64,000 nt of DNA from Campylobacter fetus subsp. fetus. GTDB lineage: Bacteria > Campylobacterota > Campylobacteria > Campylobacterales > Campylobacteraceae. Location: NCBI RefSeq assembly GCF_900475935.1, contig NZ_LS483431.1, positions 1,240,001 to 1,304,000 of the forward strand, read 5' to 3'. The position numbers were made by a program, and so were the translations under genes. The notes beneath the pieces are model-generated. The model saw only the letters and a program-made list of their open reading frames with translations. It did no database searches and had not been told where the DNA came from. This document shows, in pieces, positions 47,884 to 64,000 of this stretch (the first letter of the stretch is position 1; every line of letters starts with the position of its first letter).

Positions 47884-48860
47884 ACCAACGACAATATGAA
47901 TAAATACTCTACTAACAGGAGCTTACACAGTACAACTCTTGGTAGCTATGACGCTTATTAGAAATTTTATATGAAAATCTAGCAGCTGGAAATGTGCTAT
48001 TTTAATCTTGTTATGGTATATTTGCCCTGCTTGAGTGCTCGTATTTATAGCATATAGGGCTATATTACTTTTGAAACTATAATAAGTGATATTAAACTTG
48101 CTCTATAAATTTGTCCAAAATAAAAGAAGAAGCGAATAAACCTCCAAGCTATGTTTACCGACAACTGAAGAAAAATTAAAATTTAGCAAATTTAGTACTA
48201 TTTTGATACTATAAGATATGAACAAAGCAAAAAGCTATGAAGTTTATACAACGAAGCGGTCCTAAATAAAAGCTTGAATATCCAAGGCTCACTAGGATAT
48301 ATATCAAGTATAAATTCCCTAACTCCCATCCAAGAGCTGATAAGAATCAATCAAAATAGACATAAAATCAGTCCAAATTTGCTACCAAACATTGATGGAA
48401 AAAAACGATCAAAACAGCATTAAAAACATATATATAGGCAAAACATCTAGCCGTGGCGGAGTATTTGCCAAGATCAAAGTCAATGCTCAACCTGTCAATT
48501 CGTGCTTAACAACGATAGCTAGACTACCGTGTAAATCATGCAAAAACAAAGCCGAAAAAACCGTAAGCAACAAAATCGTACCTATATGAAATAGCCATAT
48601 TTAAATACCCTTTTTCTCATCCACGATGTATTAAGCCCACGTTTTGTTTTGCTGATCACAGCCAGCATACAGACAAAAATAAAAAACTATCCGCTGCAGA
48701 AAAATACAAAACACTCATAGATATACTTTGAGACAGGTTTGCCCAAATAAAATGATCTATGAACATATGCATCAAAAGAAGTCATCTAATAGAATCAAGA
48801 ACCAATATACGATTTGAATGCCGTGTCAAATAAAGTCCCAATAATAAAAATTGAATAGAA
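47884..48860 (+). pseudogene. Decayed region with FeoB-like traces
   Basis: Nearly 1 kb without an intact gene. At 47988–48003 and 48008–48029 two words match feoB DNA (14 of 16 and 21 of 22 bases) and translate to 'AGNVLF' and 'LVMVYLPCL', sites about 190 codons apart in the real gene. Other coding-like pieces follow, such as 'NIQGSLGYISSINSLTPIQE' (from about 48274). A 65-residue frame lies at 48392–48589 ('GKTSSRGGVFAKIKVNAQPV'). None matches a family I know. The region is best seen as eroded remains of several genes, ending at tRNA-Arg. Confidence 0.55.
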
Positions 48861-48937
48861 TGGTGTCCCCAGCGAGATTCGAACTCACGGCCTCAGAATT
48901 AGGAATTCTGCGCTCTATCCTGCTGAGCTATGAGGAC
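48861..48937 (-). tRNA. tRNA-Arg (anticodon CCT)
   Basis: A complete cloverleaf on the minus strand: acceptor GTCCTCA/TGGGGAC, D-arm GCTC/GAGC, anticodon stem CAGAA/TTCTG around TTCCTAA (anticodon CCT, AGG codons), T-arm GTGAG-TTCGAAT-CTCGC and an encoded CCA. It lies just past the fusA terminator and borders the decayed region. Confidence 0.95.
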
Positions 48938-48956
48938 AAAAGTAAAACTGTGGAAA

Positions 48957-48978
48957 AACCGCCAAAAACTAGGCGGTT
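48957..48978 (-). terminator. Terminator of the rpsL–rpsG–fusA operon
   Basis: On the minus strand a seven-base stem AACCGCC/GGCGGTT with loop TAGTTTTT, followed by TTT. It lies 12 bases after the fusA stop. Confidence 0.8.
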
Positions 48979-48989
48979 TAGGATTAAAT

Positions 48990-51065
48990 TTAGCCGTTTC
49001 TTTTCTTGATTATTTCTTCAGAAACATTTTTTGGAACTTCTTCATAGTGATCAAATTCCATAGAATAAGTAGCACGACCTTGTGTTTGGCTTCTTAAATC
49101 TGTTGAATATCCAAACATCTCGGCAAGTGGACAAAAAGCCGTAACTATTTTATTTCCAGCTCTTTCATCCATAGAGTTGATCTGTCCGCGGCGTTTGTTA
49201 AGATCGCCGATAACATCGCCCATGTACTCCTCTGGAGTTTCAACTTCAACTTTCATCATAGGCTCAAGTATAACAGCGCCGGCTTTTCTAGCACCTTCTT
49301 TGAAGCCCATTGAAGCAGCTAATTTAAACGCCATTTCAGATGAGTCGACTTCGTGGTAGCTACCATCAAACAGTGTAACTTTAACATCTTCAACAGGATA
49401 TCCTGCTAAAACACCGCTTTGAAGTGCCTCTTGACAACCTTTTTCGACTGCCGGTATATACTCTCTAGGAACAACACCGCCTTTGATATCATTAACAAAT
49501 TCAAATCCGCTGCCCGGCTCAAGTGGCTCAAGACGTAAGAATACGTGACCGTATTGTCCGCGACCACCTGATTGTTTTGCGTATTTATACTCTTGCTCAA
49601 CTGATTTTTTAATAGTCTCGCGGTAAGCAACTTGCGGTTGTCCTACCTCAGCCTCTACTTTAAATTCTCTAAGCATACGATCGACGATGATCTCAAGGTG
49701 AAGCTCACCCATACCAGAGATAATAGTTTGACCACTCTCTTCATCCGTGCTAACTCTAAAAGACGGATCTTCTTGAGCTAGTTTTTGAAGAGCTATACCC
49801 ATTTTCTCTTGATCAGCTTTAGTTTTTGGCTCAACCGCAACGCTGATAACCGGATCCGGGAAATCCATTTTTTCAAGAATTACATGCTCTTTTTCACCTG
49901 CTAAAGTATCACCTGTCAAAGTATCTTTTAGACCTACGACAGCGCCTATTTCTCCGGCGTAAAGAACTTTTATCTCTTCTCTTTTGTTTGAGTGCATTCT
50001 AAGAAGTCTTCCAATACGCTCTTTTTTACCTTTTACGGTATTATAAGCATAACTTCCGCTCTCAAGTTGTCCACGATAAACTCTAACAAAAGTTAGCTGC
50101 CCAACAAATGGATCGGTCATGATCTTAAACGCAAGCCCTGCAAACTCACCATTATCCGTACTATCTACTACGACTTCGCTTCCATCTTCGAGTTCGCCTC
50201 TTATGGCAGCAACTTCGTCCGGAGCAGGTAGATAATCAACAACGGCATTAAGAAGCGGTTGAACACCTTTATTTTTAAATGCGGTACCGCAAAGCATAGG
50301 TATCATAGTCATGGCAAGACATCCGGCTTTTATACCTCTTTTGATCTCTTCTACACTTAGTTCTTCACCGCCGAAAAATTTCTCCATAAGAGCGTCATCG
50401 GTTTCAGCTACCGCTTCAATCATTTTTGCTCTATACTCTTGCGCTTTTTCTAATAGTTCCGCAGGAATATCTTTTGTTACATAATCAGTCGGTTTTGTAT
50501 CATCTTCCCAAACTAAAGCTTTCATTTCGATTAGATCGATTACGCCTTTAAACTCATCTTCGGCACCAATTGGAATTTGAATAGGCACCGGATTTGCTTT
50601 TAGCCTGTTTTTGATTTGTTCTTCAACATTAAAGAAATTTGCGCCAACTCTGTCCATTTTGTTTACAAATACCATTCTTGGAACGCGGTATTTGTTTGCT
50701 TGTCTCCAAACTGTTTCACTTTGCGGTTGAACACCTCCAACAGCGCAAAATACGGCTACTGCGCCATCAAGAACACGCATAGAACGCTCAACTTCAATAG
50801 TAAAGTCGACGTGTCCTGGGGTGTCTATAAGGTTGATTTGATGATCTTTCCAAAAGCAAGTTGTAGCAGCAGAAGTAATCGTAATGCCACGCTCTTTTTC
50901 TTGCTCCATCCAGTCCATAGTCGCAGCGCCATCATGAACCTCACCGATCTTATGACTCATACCGGTGAAGAAAAGAATTCTTTCACTAGTAGTAGTTTTA
51001 CCAGCATCGATATGGGCTGCAATACCTATGTTTCTTACCATATTTAATGGGGTTTTTCTTGACAT
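48990..51065 (-). CDS. fusA: Elongation factor G
   Basis: EF-G is the GTPase that drives ribosomal translocation and, with RRF, ribosome recycling. The 691-residue protein has the G motifs '[16 protein letters not shown]' (G1), 'DTPGHVDFT' (G3) and 'NKMDR' (G4). Domains II–V follow with '[14 protein letters not shown]' in domain IV. Length and ends match the bacterial family. It is the last gene of the str operon (rpsL–rpsG–fusA), 12 bases after rpsG. tuf is not next to it, in line with other Campylobacter where tuf precedes rpmG. Confidence 0.98.
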
Positions 51066-51077
51066 AGACGCTCCTTA

Positions 51078-51557
<480 letters not shown>

Positions 51558-51614
51558 TCAAATTTAAATTTTACTCAAACTTAACTAAAACAACGAGTTA
51601 GTCTGTACGAATTT

Positions 51615-51998
51615 TTATTTTTTAGCATCTTTAGGGCGTTTAGCACCGTATTTAGATCTAGAAACAGTTCTTTTTGCAACACCAGCAGTATCAAGAGCAC
51701 CACGTACGATATGATACTTAACACCCGGTAAGTCTTTTACCCTACCGCCACGAACTAGTACTATGCTGTGTTCTTGTAGGTTGTGACCCTCACCGCCTAT
51801 ATAGCTGATCACTTCAAATCCGCTTGTTAGCCTTACTTTGGCAACTTTTCTCAAAGCCGAGTTTGGTTTCTTAGGAGTCGTTGTATAAACTCTAGTACAA
51901 ACTCCCCTTCTTTGAGGACACTCTTTTAACGCTGGCGATTTTGATTTAACTATCACTTTTTTGCGTTCTTTTCTGACCAATTGATTAATGGTTGGCAC
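51615..51998 (-). CDS. rpsL: Small-subunit ribosomal protein uS12
   Basis: S12 sits at the decoding centre and is the target of streptomycin resistance mutations. The 127-residue protein reads '[15 protein letters not shown]' onward, with '[18 protein letters not shown]' and '[20 protein letters not shown]'. I chose GTG at 51998, seven bases after AAAGGA, because the next upstream start (TTG at 52013) would overlap the ribosome site. The drug-relevant Lys residues in 'PKKPNSA' and 'GVKYHI' are the wild-type ones. It is first in the str operon. Confidence 0.96.
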   Translation of the reverse strand: MPTINQLVRKERKKVIVKSKSPALKECPQRRGVCTRVYTTTPKKPNSALRKVAKVRLTSGFEVISYIGGEGHNLQEHSIVLVRGGRVKDLPGVKYHIVRGALDTAGVAKRTVSRSKYGAKRPKDAKK

Positions 51999-52107
51999 AA
52001 TAATTCCTTTCAACTAAATTTATTAAAAAGAGCTTATTTTACTAAAAAATTACTTAATATTATATGAATTTGAATTTGTCTATGAATAAAGCAGCATTTG
52101 AAGCAAC

Positions 52108-52144
52108 AAAGCATAGATGCAGCAAAATGTTGCATCTATGCTTT
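52108..52144 (-). terminator. Hairpin between rpoC and rpsL
   Basis: Perfect arms GCATAGATGCA/TGCATCTATGC extended by AAA/TTT, a 14-base stem with a nine-base loop. On the minus strand it follows rpoC by about 35 bases and is followed by CTTTGTTGC, so it could end the rpoBC transcript before the str operon. Confidence 0.75.
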
Positions 52145-52178
52145 TTAAATTTAAAACGATATTGTTTGATAAAAAAGC

Positions 52179-60846
<8,668 letters not shown>

Positions 60847-60872
60847 TCATGGAATAGTTTGAAAGAAAATAA

Positions 60873-60922
60873 ACCACAATGACGTGGTATAAGCAATTTT
60901 AGGAGCAAGAACTCTTGCTCCT
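60873..60922 (-). terminator. Two hairpins in the rplL–rpoB gap, possible attenuator
   Basis: One stem is AGGAGCAAGA/TCTTGCTCCT at 60901–60922, ten bases with a tiny loop. A second is ACCAC/GTGGT at 60873–60888. There is no U run after the first in the direction of transcription. A partial terminator or an RNase III site between ribosomal and polymerase genes is established in E. coli; here it is inferred. Confidence 0.5.
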
Positions 60923-60936
60923 CCAAAAAAAGTAAA

Positions 60937-61311
60937 TTATTTAAGTTCGACTTTAGCGCCAGCTTCTTCAAGCTCTTTTTTAGCTGCCTCTGCCTCATCT
61001 TTGCTAACACCCTCTTTAAGAACTGATGGAGTTCCTTCAACAGCGTCTTTAGCCTCTTTAAGACCAAGACCTGTAAGAGCGCGAACAACTTTGATAACGT
61101 TGATTTTTTTATCGCCAGCATCAACTAGAACGATATTAAACTCAGTTTTCTCTTCAGCAGCTTCAACAGCAGCTCCACCAGCTGCGCCAGCTACCATAAC
61201 AGGAGCAGCGCTTACGCCGAATTTTTCTTCAAATTCTTTTACCAATTCACTTAGTTCTAATACAGAAAGATTAGAAATAAATTCTAATACATCTTCTTTA
61301 GTTATTGCCAT
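60937..61311 (-). CDS. rplL: Large-subunit ribosomal protein bL12 (L7/L12)
   Basis: The 124-residue stalk protein that recruits translation GTPases. The N-terminal dimerisation helix, Ala/Gly hinge ('[16 protein letters not shown]', about residues 39–54) and the C-terminal domain ('[20 protein letters not shown]', '[13 protein letters not shown]') are all standard. It follows rplJ by 32 bases. The strong AGGAG before its ATG fits the several copies needed per ribosome. Confidence 0.98.
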   Translation of the reverse strand: MAITKEDVLEFISNLSVLELSELVKEFEEKFGVSAAPVMVAGAAGGAAVEAAEEKTEFNIVLVDAGDKKINVIKVVRALTGLGLKEAKDAVEGTPSVLKEGVSKDEAEAAKKELEEAGAKVELK

Positions 61312-61343
61312 TTTAATTCTCCTAATTTTATTTTAATAATTAA

Positions 61344-61829
61344 TTAAGCTGTTTGCTCTTTTTTCTCTCTAAGCGCATTTAAGCCGATAGTAAAGTTTTG
61401 TATCGGTGCATTCCAAACTTGCAAAAGCATTGCAATAAGCTCATCACGAGACGGCATTTTAGAAAGAGCGACAACTTTGCTAACAGAAGCAACTTCACCA
61501 TCAATGTGAGCTGTTTTAATCTTGAATAGTTCGTTATTTGACTCTTCAAATTTAGCTACTACTTTTGTAACCGCTAATTGATCTTCGCCCCATACAAAAA
61601 TATTTGTATCTTTAAGCTCCATACCAGATTTTCCGCAATTATTTAAAGCAATATTTGCAAGAGTATTTTTAACTACTTGAACCTTAACGTTTAACTCTCT
61701 AGCGCTATTTCTTAATGCTTCAAGTTTCTTAACGCTAAGACCTTTATAATCGCAAACAACAATAGCATCGCTTGTTTTAAATTCAGCTTCAAGGTTTGAA
61801 ATAATCTCGGCTTTTTCATTTCTAGTCAC
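61344..61829 (-). CDS. rplJ: Large-subunit ribosomal protein uL10
   Basis: The 161-residue base of the ribosomal stalk. It reads '[20 protein letters not shown]', then '[20 protein letters not shown]', and has a C-terminal stalk helix ('[18 protein letters not shown]'). I chose GTG at 61829, seven bases after AAAGGAG. A TTG at 61859 would extend it ten residues upstream, into the leader. It is the first gene of the rplJL pair and is preceded by a structured leader. Confidence 0.94.
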   Translation of the reverse strand: MTRNEKAEIISNLEAEFKTSDAIVVCDYKGLSVKKLEALRNSARELNVKVQVVKNTLANIALNNCGKSGMELKDTNIFVWGEDQLAVTKVVAKFEESNNELFKIKTAHIDGEVASVSKVVALSKMPSRDELIAMLLQVWNAPIQNFTIGLNALREKKEQTA

Positions 61830-61933
61830 TTTTTTCTCCTTTCCGACCGGCGATTTCAAGCAGAGAGAGCTAACACAAGCTCAATTAAGCGAAAAACGCC
61901 TCGGCTATCTCCAATCTAAGATATAAATTTAAA
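61830..61933 (-). promoter_or_regulatory. L10-type leader, possible autoregulatory site
   Basis: The 104 bases between rplA and rplJ include GAGCTTGTGTTAGCTCTC and GCCGAGGCGTTTTTCGC, able to fold into short helices. L10 leaders bind the L10–L12 complex in many bacteria and repress rplJL. The fold here was judged by eye only. Confidence 0.45.
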
Positions 61934-62638
61934 TTATTTAAGATCCATAAGCTCTTGTGGCTCAAGAGTTATTGATGGACTCATTGTTAATGACAACGCA
62001 GCAGATTTGATATATCTACCTTTTGAAGCTGCTGGTTTATGTTTATTTATCATCTTAATAAAAGCTGATATATTGTCATTTAGCTGATCTTTGCTAAAGC
62101 TTACCTTGCCAAGTCCAGCATGTATATTTCCTTGTTTATCAACACGGAAATTTACTTGTCCGCCTTTTGCATTTTTTATAGCTTGAGCAACATCCATTGT
62201 AACTGTACCGGTTTTTGGATTTGGCATAAGACCTTTTGGTCCAAGCAAACGACCTATTTTGCCTACTAATCCCATTAAATTTGGTGTAGCTATAAGAACA
62301 TCAAAATTTATAACGCCTTTTGCTATCTCATCTACAAAATCTTCAGCACCGACTATATCGGCCCCAGCAGCCTTTGCCTCATCCGCTTTAGCATCTTTAG
62401 CTATAACTGCTACTCTTACAGTTTTACCAGTACCAGCCGGAAGCACAACTGAGCCTCTAACCATCTGATCTGCATGTCTTGGATCAACATTGAGTTTAAG
62501 AGCTATTTCGACTGTTTCATCAAATTTAGCAGAAGCCAAAGTTTTAACTGTACTTACTGCTTCATCAAGAGTATATATTTTATCAGAATCTACTTTTTTA
62601 AGTAACTCTGAAAATCTTTTAGTAACTTTTTTTGACAT
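61934..62638 (-). CDS. rplA: Large-subunit ribosomal protein uL1
   Basis: The 234-residue protein of the mobile L1 stalk, which guides deacylated tRNA out of the E site. Typical segments are '[21 protein letters not shown]' and '[15 protein letters not shown]'. ATG 62638 lies after GGAG; a TTG three bases earlier is a less likely start. It follows rplK by about 60 bases. L1 is a translational repressor of rplK–rplA in E. coli, and a similar role is likely. Confidence 0.97.
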   Translation of the reverse strand: MSKKVTKRFSELLKKVDSDKIYTLDEAVSTVKTLASAKFDETVEIALKLNVDPRHADQMVRGSVVLPAGTGKTVRVAVIAKDAKADEAKAAGADIVGAEDFVDEIAKGVINFDVLIATPNLMGLVGKIGRLLGPKGLMPNPKTGTVTMDVAQAIKNAKGGQVNFRVDKQGNIHAGLGKVSFSKDQLNDNISAFIKMINKHKPAASKGRYIKSAALSLTMSPSITLEPQELMDLK

Positions 62639-62697
62639 CAATTTCTCCGCATTTTTAAAGTGCTACCACTAATGTTTAAAATCCCAGCGGTATAGGA

Positions 62698-63123
62698 TCA
62701 ATCAACTACAGTAATTCCCATAGAACGAGCCGAACCAGAAATTATCTTAGCTGCTTGCTCTTTATCTTTTGTATTCATATCTACAATTTTTTTATCAACA
62801 ATCTCAAGAATTTGAGCTTTTGTTAATTGACCAACTTTGTTTTTAAGCGGATTGTCCGCACCTTTTGTGATACCAGCAGCTTTTTTAATAAGATCTGTAG
62901 CCGGCGGCTGTTTTGTGATAAAAGTAAAGCTCTTATCCGCATAAACTGTAATAACAACTGGAATATTATATCCAGCCATATCTTTTGTTCTCTCATTAAA
63001 TGCTTTACAAAACTCCATTATATTTACACCTTGTTGACCAAGAGCTGGACCAACTGGTGGGCTTGGATTTGCTTTTGTAGCTGCAATTTGTAATTTGATT
63101 TCGCCTACAACTTTTTTAGCCAT
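62698..63123 (-). CDS. rplK: Large-subunit ribosomal protein uL11
   Basis: The 141-residue protein of the GTPase-associated centre, needed for stringent-response sensing. The N-terminal '[20 protein letters not shown]' and '[12 protein letters not shown]' are diagnostic, with the C-terminal '[10 protein letters not shown]'. AAGGAG precedes its ATG. It lies 17 bases downstream of nusG. Confidence 0.98.
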   Translation of the reverse strand: MAKKVVGEIKLQIAATKANPSPPVGPALGQQGVNIMEFCKAFNERTKDMAGYNIPVVITVYADKSFTFITKQPPATDLIKKAAGITKGADNPLKNKVGQLTKAQILEIVDKKIVDMNTKDKEQAAKIISGSARSMGITVVD

Positions 63124-63140
63124 AAACTTTCTCCTTAAAC

Positions 63141-63671
63141 TTATACTATCTTTTCAACTTGTGAATATAAAATCTCAACTGGAGTGCTTCTACCAAATAT
63201 CGAAACATTTAAACGAAGCTTACCATGAACCATATCATACTCTTCAACCGTTCCATTAAAGTTAGCAAACGGACCTTCGGTAACACGAACAACCTCACCT
63301 GTTTCAAATGAAATTTTAGGTTTCGGAGCTGCTCTTTTATTAACTTTTTCTAATATCAAATTGATATCTTTATCGCTTAAAGGCGTTGGTTTCTTAGACT
63401 CACCTATAAAGCGACCGACTTTAGGAAGAGATTGAATTTTATGCCAAAGTGCTGTGTCTAGATCTAAATGTGCAAAAGCATATCCAGGATAAAGACTTCT
63501 TTCATTGATCTTCTGTTTTCCATTTTTTATCTCGATCACATCTTCAGTAGGAACAACAACTTCTAAAAGTTGCTCTTCTATACCATGATCAACGACTAAA
63601 TTTTCAATCGCTCTTTTGACACTCATCTCACTACCAGCATAGGTTTGAATAGCATACCATTTATGTGCCAT
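63141..63671 (-). CDS. nusG: Transcription termination/antitermination factor NusG
   Basis: The 176-residue NusG binds RNA polymerase and links it to Rho or the leading ribosome. The NGN domain begins '[20 protein letters not shown]' and includes '[13 protein letters not shown]'. The C-terminal KOW domain reads '[21 protein letters not shown]' (about residues 124–144). It follows secE by nine bases, the usual secE–nusG order, and leads into rplK. Confidence 0.98.
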   Translation of the reverse strand: MAHKWYAIQTYAGSEMSVKRAIENLVVDHGIEEQLLEVVVPTEDVIEIKNGKQKINERSLYPGYAFAHLDLDTALWHKIQSLPKVGRFIGESKKPTPLSDKDINLILEKVNKRAAPKPKISFETGEVVRVTEGPFANFNGTVEEYDMVHGKLRLNVSIFGRSTPVEILYSQVEKIV

Positions 63672-63680
63672 TTTGCATCC

Positions 63681-63860
63681 TTATGCAAGTTTTGATACAG
63701 TAAATGACATTATTAAATCAACCAAAGCCAAAAATAGAGAAACTATAGCTACAACAGCAAAAACTGTTATAAACGCATTTCTAATCTGTTCTTTGGTAGG
63801 AAAAATAACCTTGCCAATTTCTGCTCGTGATAATTTAAAATAACTTATAAATTTTTCCAT
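63681..63860 (-). CDS. secE: Preprotein translocase subunit SecE
   Basis: A 59-residue protein with one membrane helix that clamps SecY in the Sec channel. It reads 'MEKFISYFKLSRAEIGKVIF', then 'PTKEQIRNAF', and a single hydrophobic helix ('VFAVVAIVSLFLALVDLIM'). The 'EIGKVIFPTKE' amphipathic segment is the SecE signature. Short SecE of about 59–61 residues is normal here. It lies between tRNA-Trp and nusG. Confidence 0.95.
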   Translation of the reverse strand: MEKFISYFKLSRAEIGKVIFPTKEQIRNAFITVFAVVAIVSLFLALVDLIMSFTVSKLA

Positions 63861-63873
63861 ATCTAACCTTTTG

Positions 63874-63949
63874 TGGCAGGGCAGGAGGGATTCGAACCCC
63901 CAACCATCGGATTTGGAATCCGGCGCTCTACCGTTGGAGCTACTGCCCT
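63874..63949 (-). tRNA. tRNA-Trp (anticodon CCA)
   Basis: A complete cloverleaf on the minus strand: acceptor AGGGCAG/CTGCCCT, D-arm GCTC/GAGC, anticodon loop TTCCAAA (anticodon CCA), T-arm GGGGG-TTCGAAT-CCCTC and an encoded GCCA end. The first anticodon-stem pair is C against A, a mismatch. It lies between rpmG and secE, the usual place in this group. Confidence 0.95.
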
Positions 63950-63975
63950 AATGGCATACAGTAAAGAAGAATGCC

Positions 63976-64000
63976 TTATTTAAGCTTAACTTCTTTATGG
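63976..64000 (-). CDS. rpmG: Large-subunit ribosomal protein bL33, last eight codons (window edge)
   Basis: Only the C-terminal codons are in the window, reading HKEVKLK and stop. This is the usual end of bacterial L33. The position just before tRNA-Trp–secE–nusG is where rpmG lies in Campylobacter. The call rests on these seven residues and the context. Confidence 0.7.

Noticed and set aside
48392-48589. 65-residue frame considered as a gene
   Set aside because: No ribosome site, no family pattern, and it lies among decayed sequence; kept only as part of the pseudogene region.
63953-63975. GGCAT/ATGCC hairpin between rpmG and tRNA-Trp as a terminator
   Set aside because: Stem of only five pairs with a long loop and no U run; the genes around it are expected to be co-transcribed.

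Overview
The window is from an AT-rich epsilonproteobacterium (Campylobacterota), most likely a Campylobacter, possibly of the C. fetus/hyointestinalis group. The evidence is a ciaB-type invasion antigen gene, separate rpoB and rpoC genes (fused in Helicobacter and Wolinella), an all-alpha dimeric dUTPase as known from C. jejuni, an unlinked atpE, and the gene runs uvrC–guaA–purD and snf–pycB–pckA–argH. The species assignment is inference from gene content. It is chromosomal, with no phage, complete insertion sequence, plasmid genes or CRISPR array visible.

Layout. 1–6.35 kb (minus strand) carries lptD (cut by the window edge), an RDD membrane protein, purD, a 6S RNA candidate directly upstream of purD, hemD, a hypoxanthine/uracil-DNA glycosylase, guaA and a 43-residue LptM-like lipoprotein. 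6.3–12.8 kb (plus) carries a DciA-like protein, uvrC and a three-gene phosphorelay module. 12.8–23.1 kb holds housekeeping and transport genes (yhbP-like, dut, EI24 protein, Na/Pi symporter, DUF485+actP, yciA, msrAB, ciaB). 23.2–26.6 kb has atpE, tRNA-Leu, ynfA, a zinc-ribbon protein and an AraC regulator next to an iron-type alcohol dehydrogenase.

26.6–29.7 kb is a graveyard: an AraC regulator with an internal deletion, a beta-propeller gene with two in-frame stops, a secreted-protein ORF joined to a foreign fragment, and a gene with a stop and a frameshift. 29.9–36.6 kb is an anaplerotic and arginine block (snf transporter, pycB, pckA, argH). 36.8–39.1 kb is feoA–feoB, with feoB frameshifted at a short AT repeat. 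After an azoreductase-like gene comes another decayed stretch (39.8–41.4 kb), then the multicopper oxidase gene cueO and two paralogous chemoreceptor genes (43.2–47.8 kb). A third decayed stretch (47.9–48.86 kb) contains traces of a second feoB.

48.86–64 kb (minus) is the transcription/translation core. In transcription order it runs rpmG (edge), tRNA-Trp, secE, nusG, rplK, rplA, rplJ, rplL, rpoB, rpoC, rpsL, rpsG, fusA, then tRNA-Arg. The most unusual signals are regulatory palindromes and repeats in front of actP, the AraC/adh pair, the snf transporter and the first chemoreceptor; the degenerate-receiver phosphorelay; the feoB frameshift; and the 6S RNA–purD arrangement.
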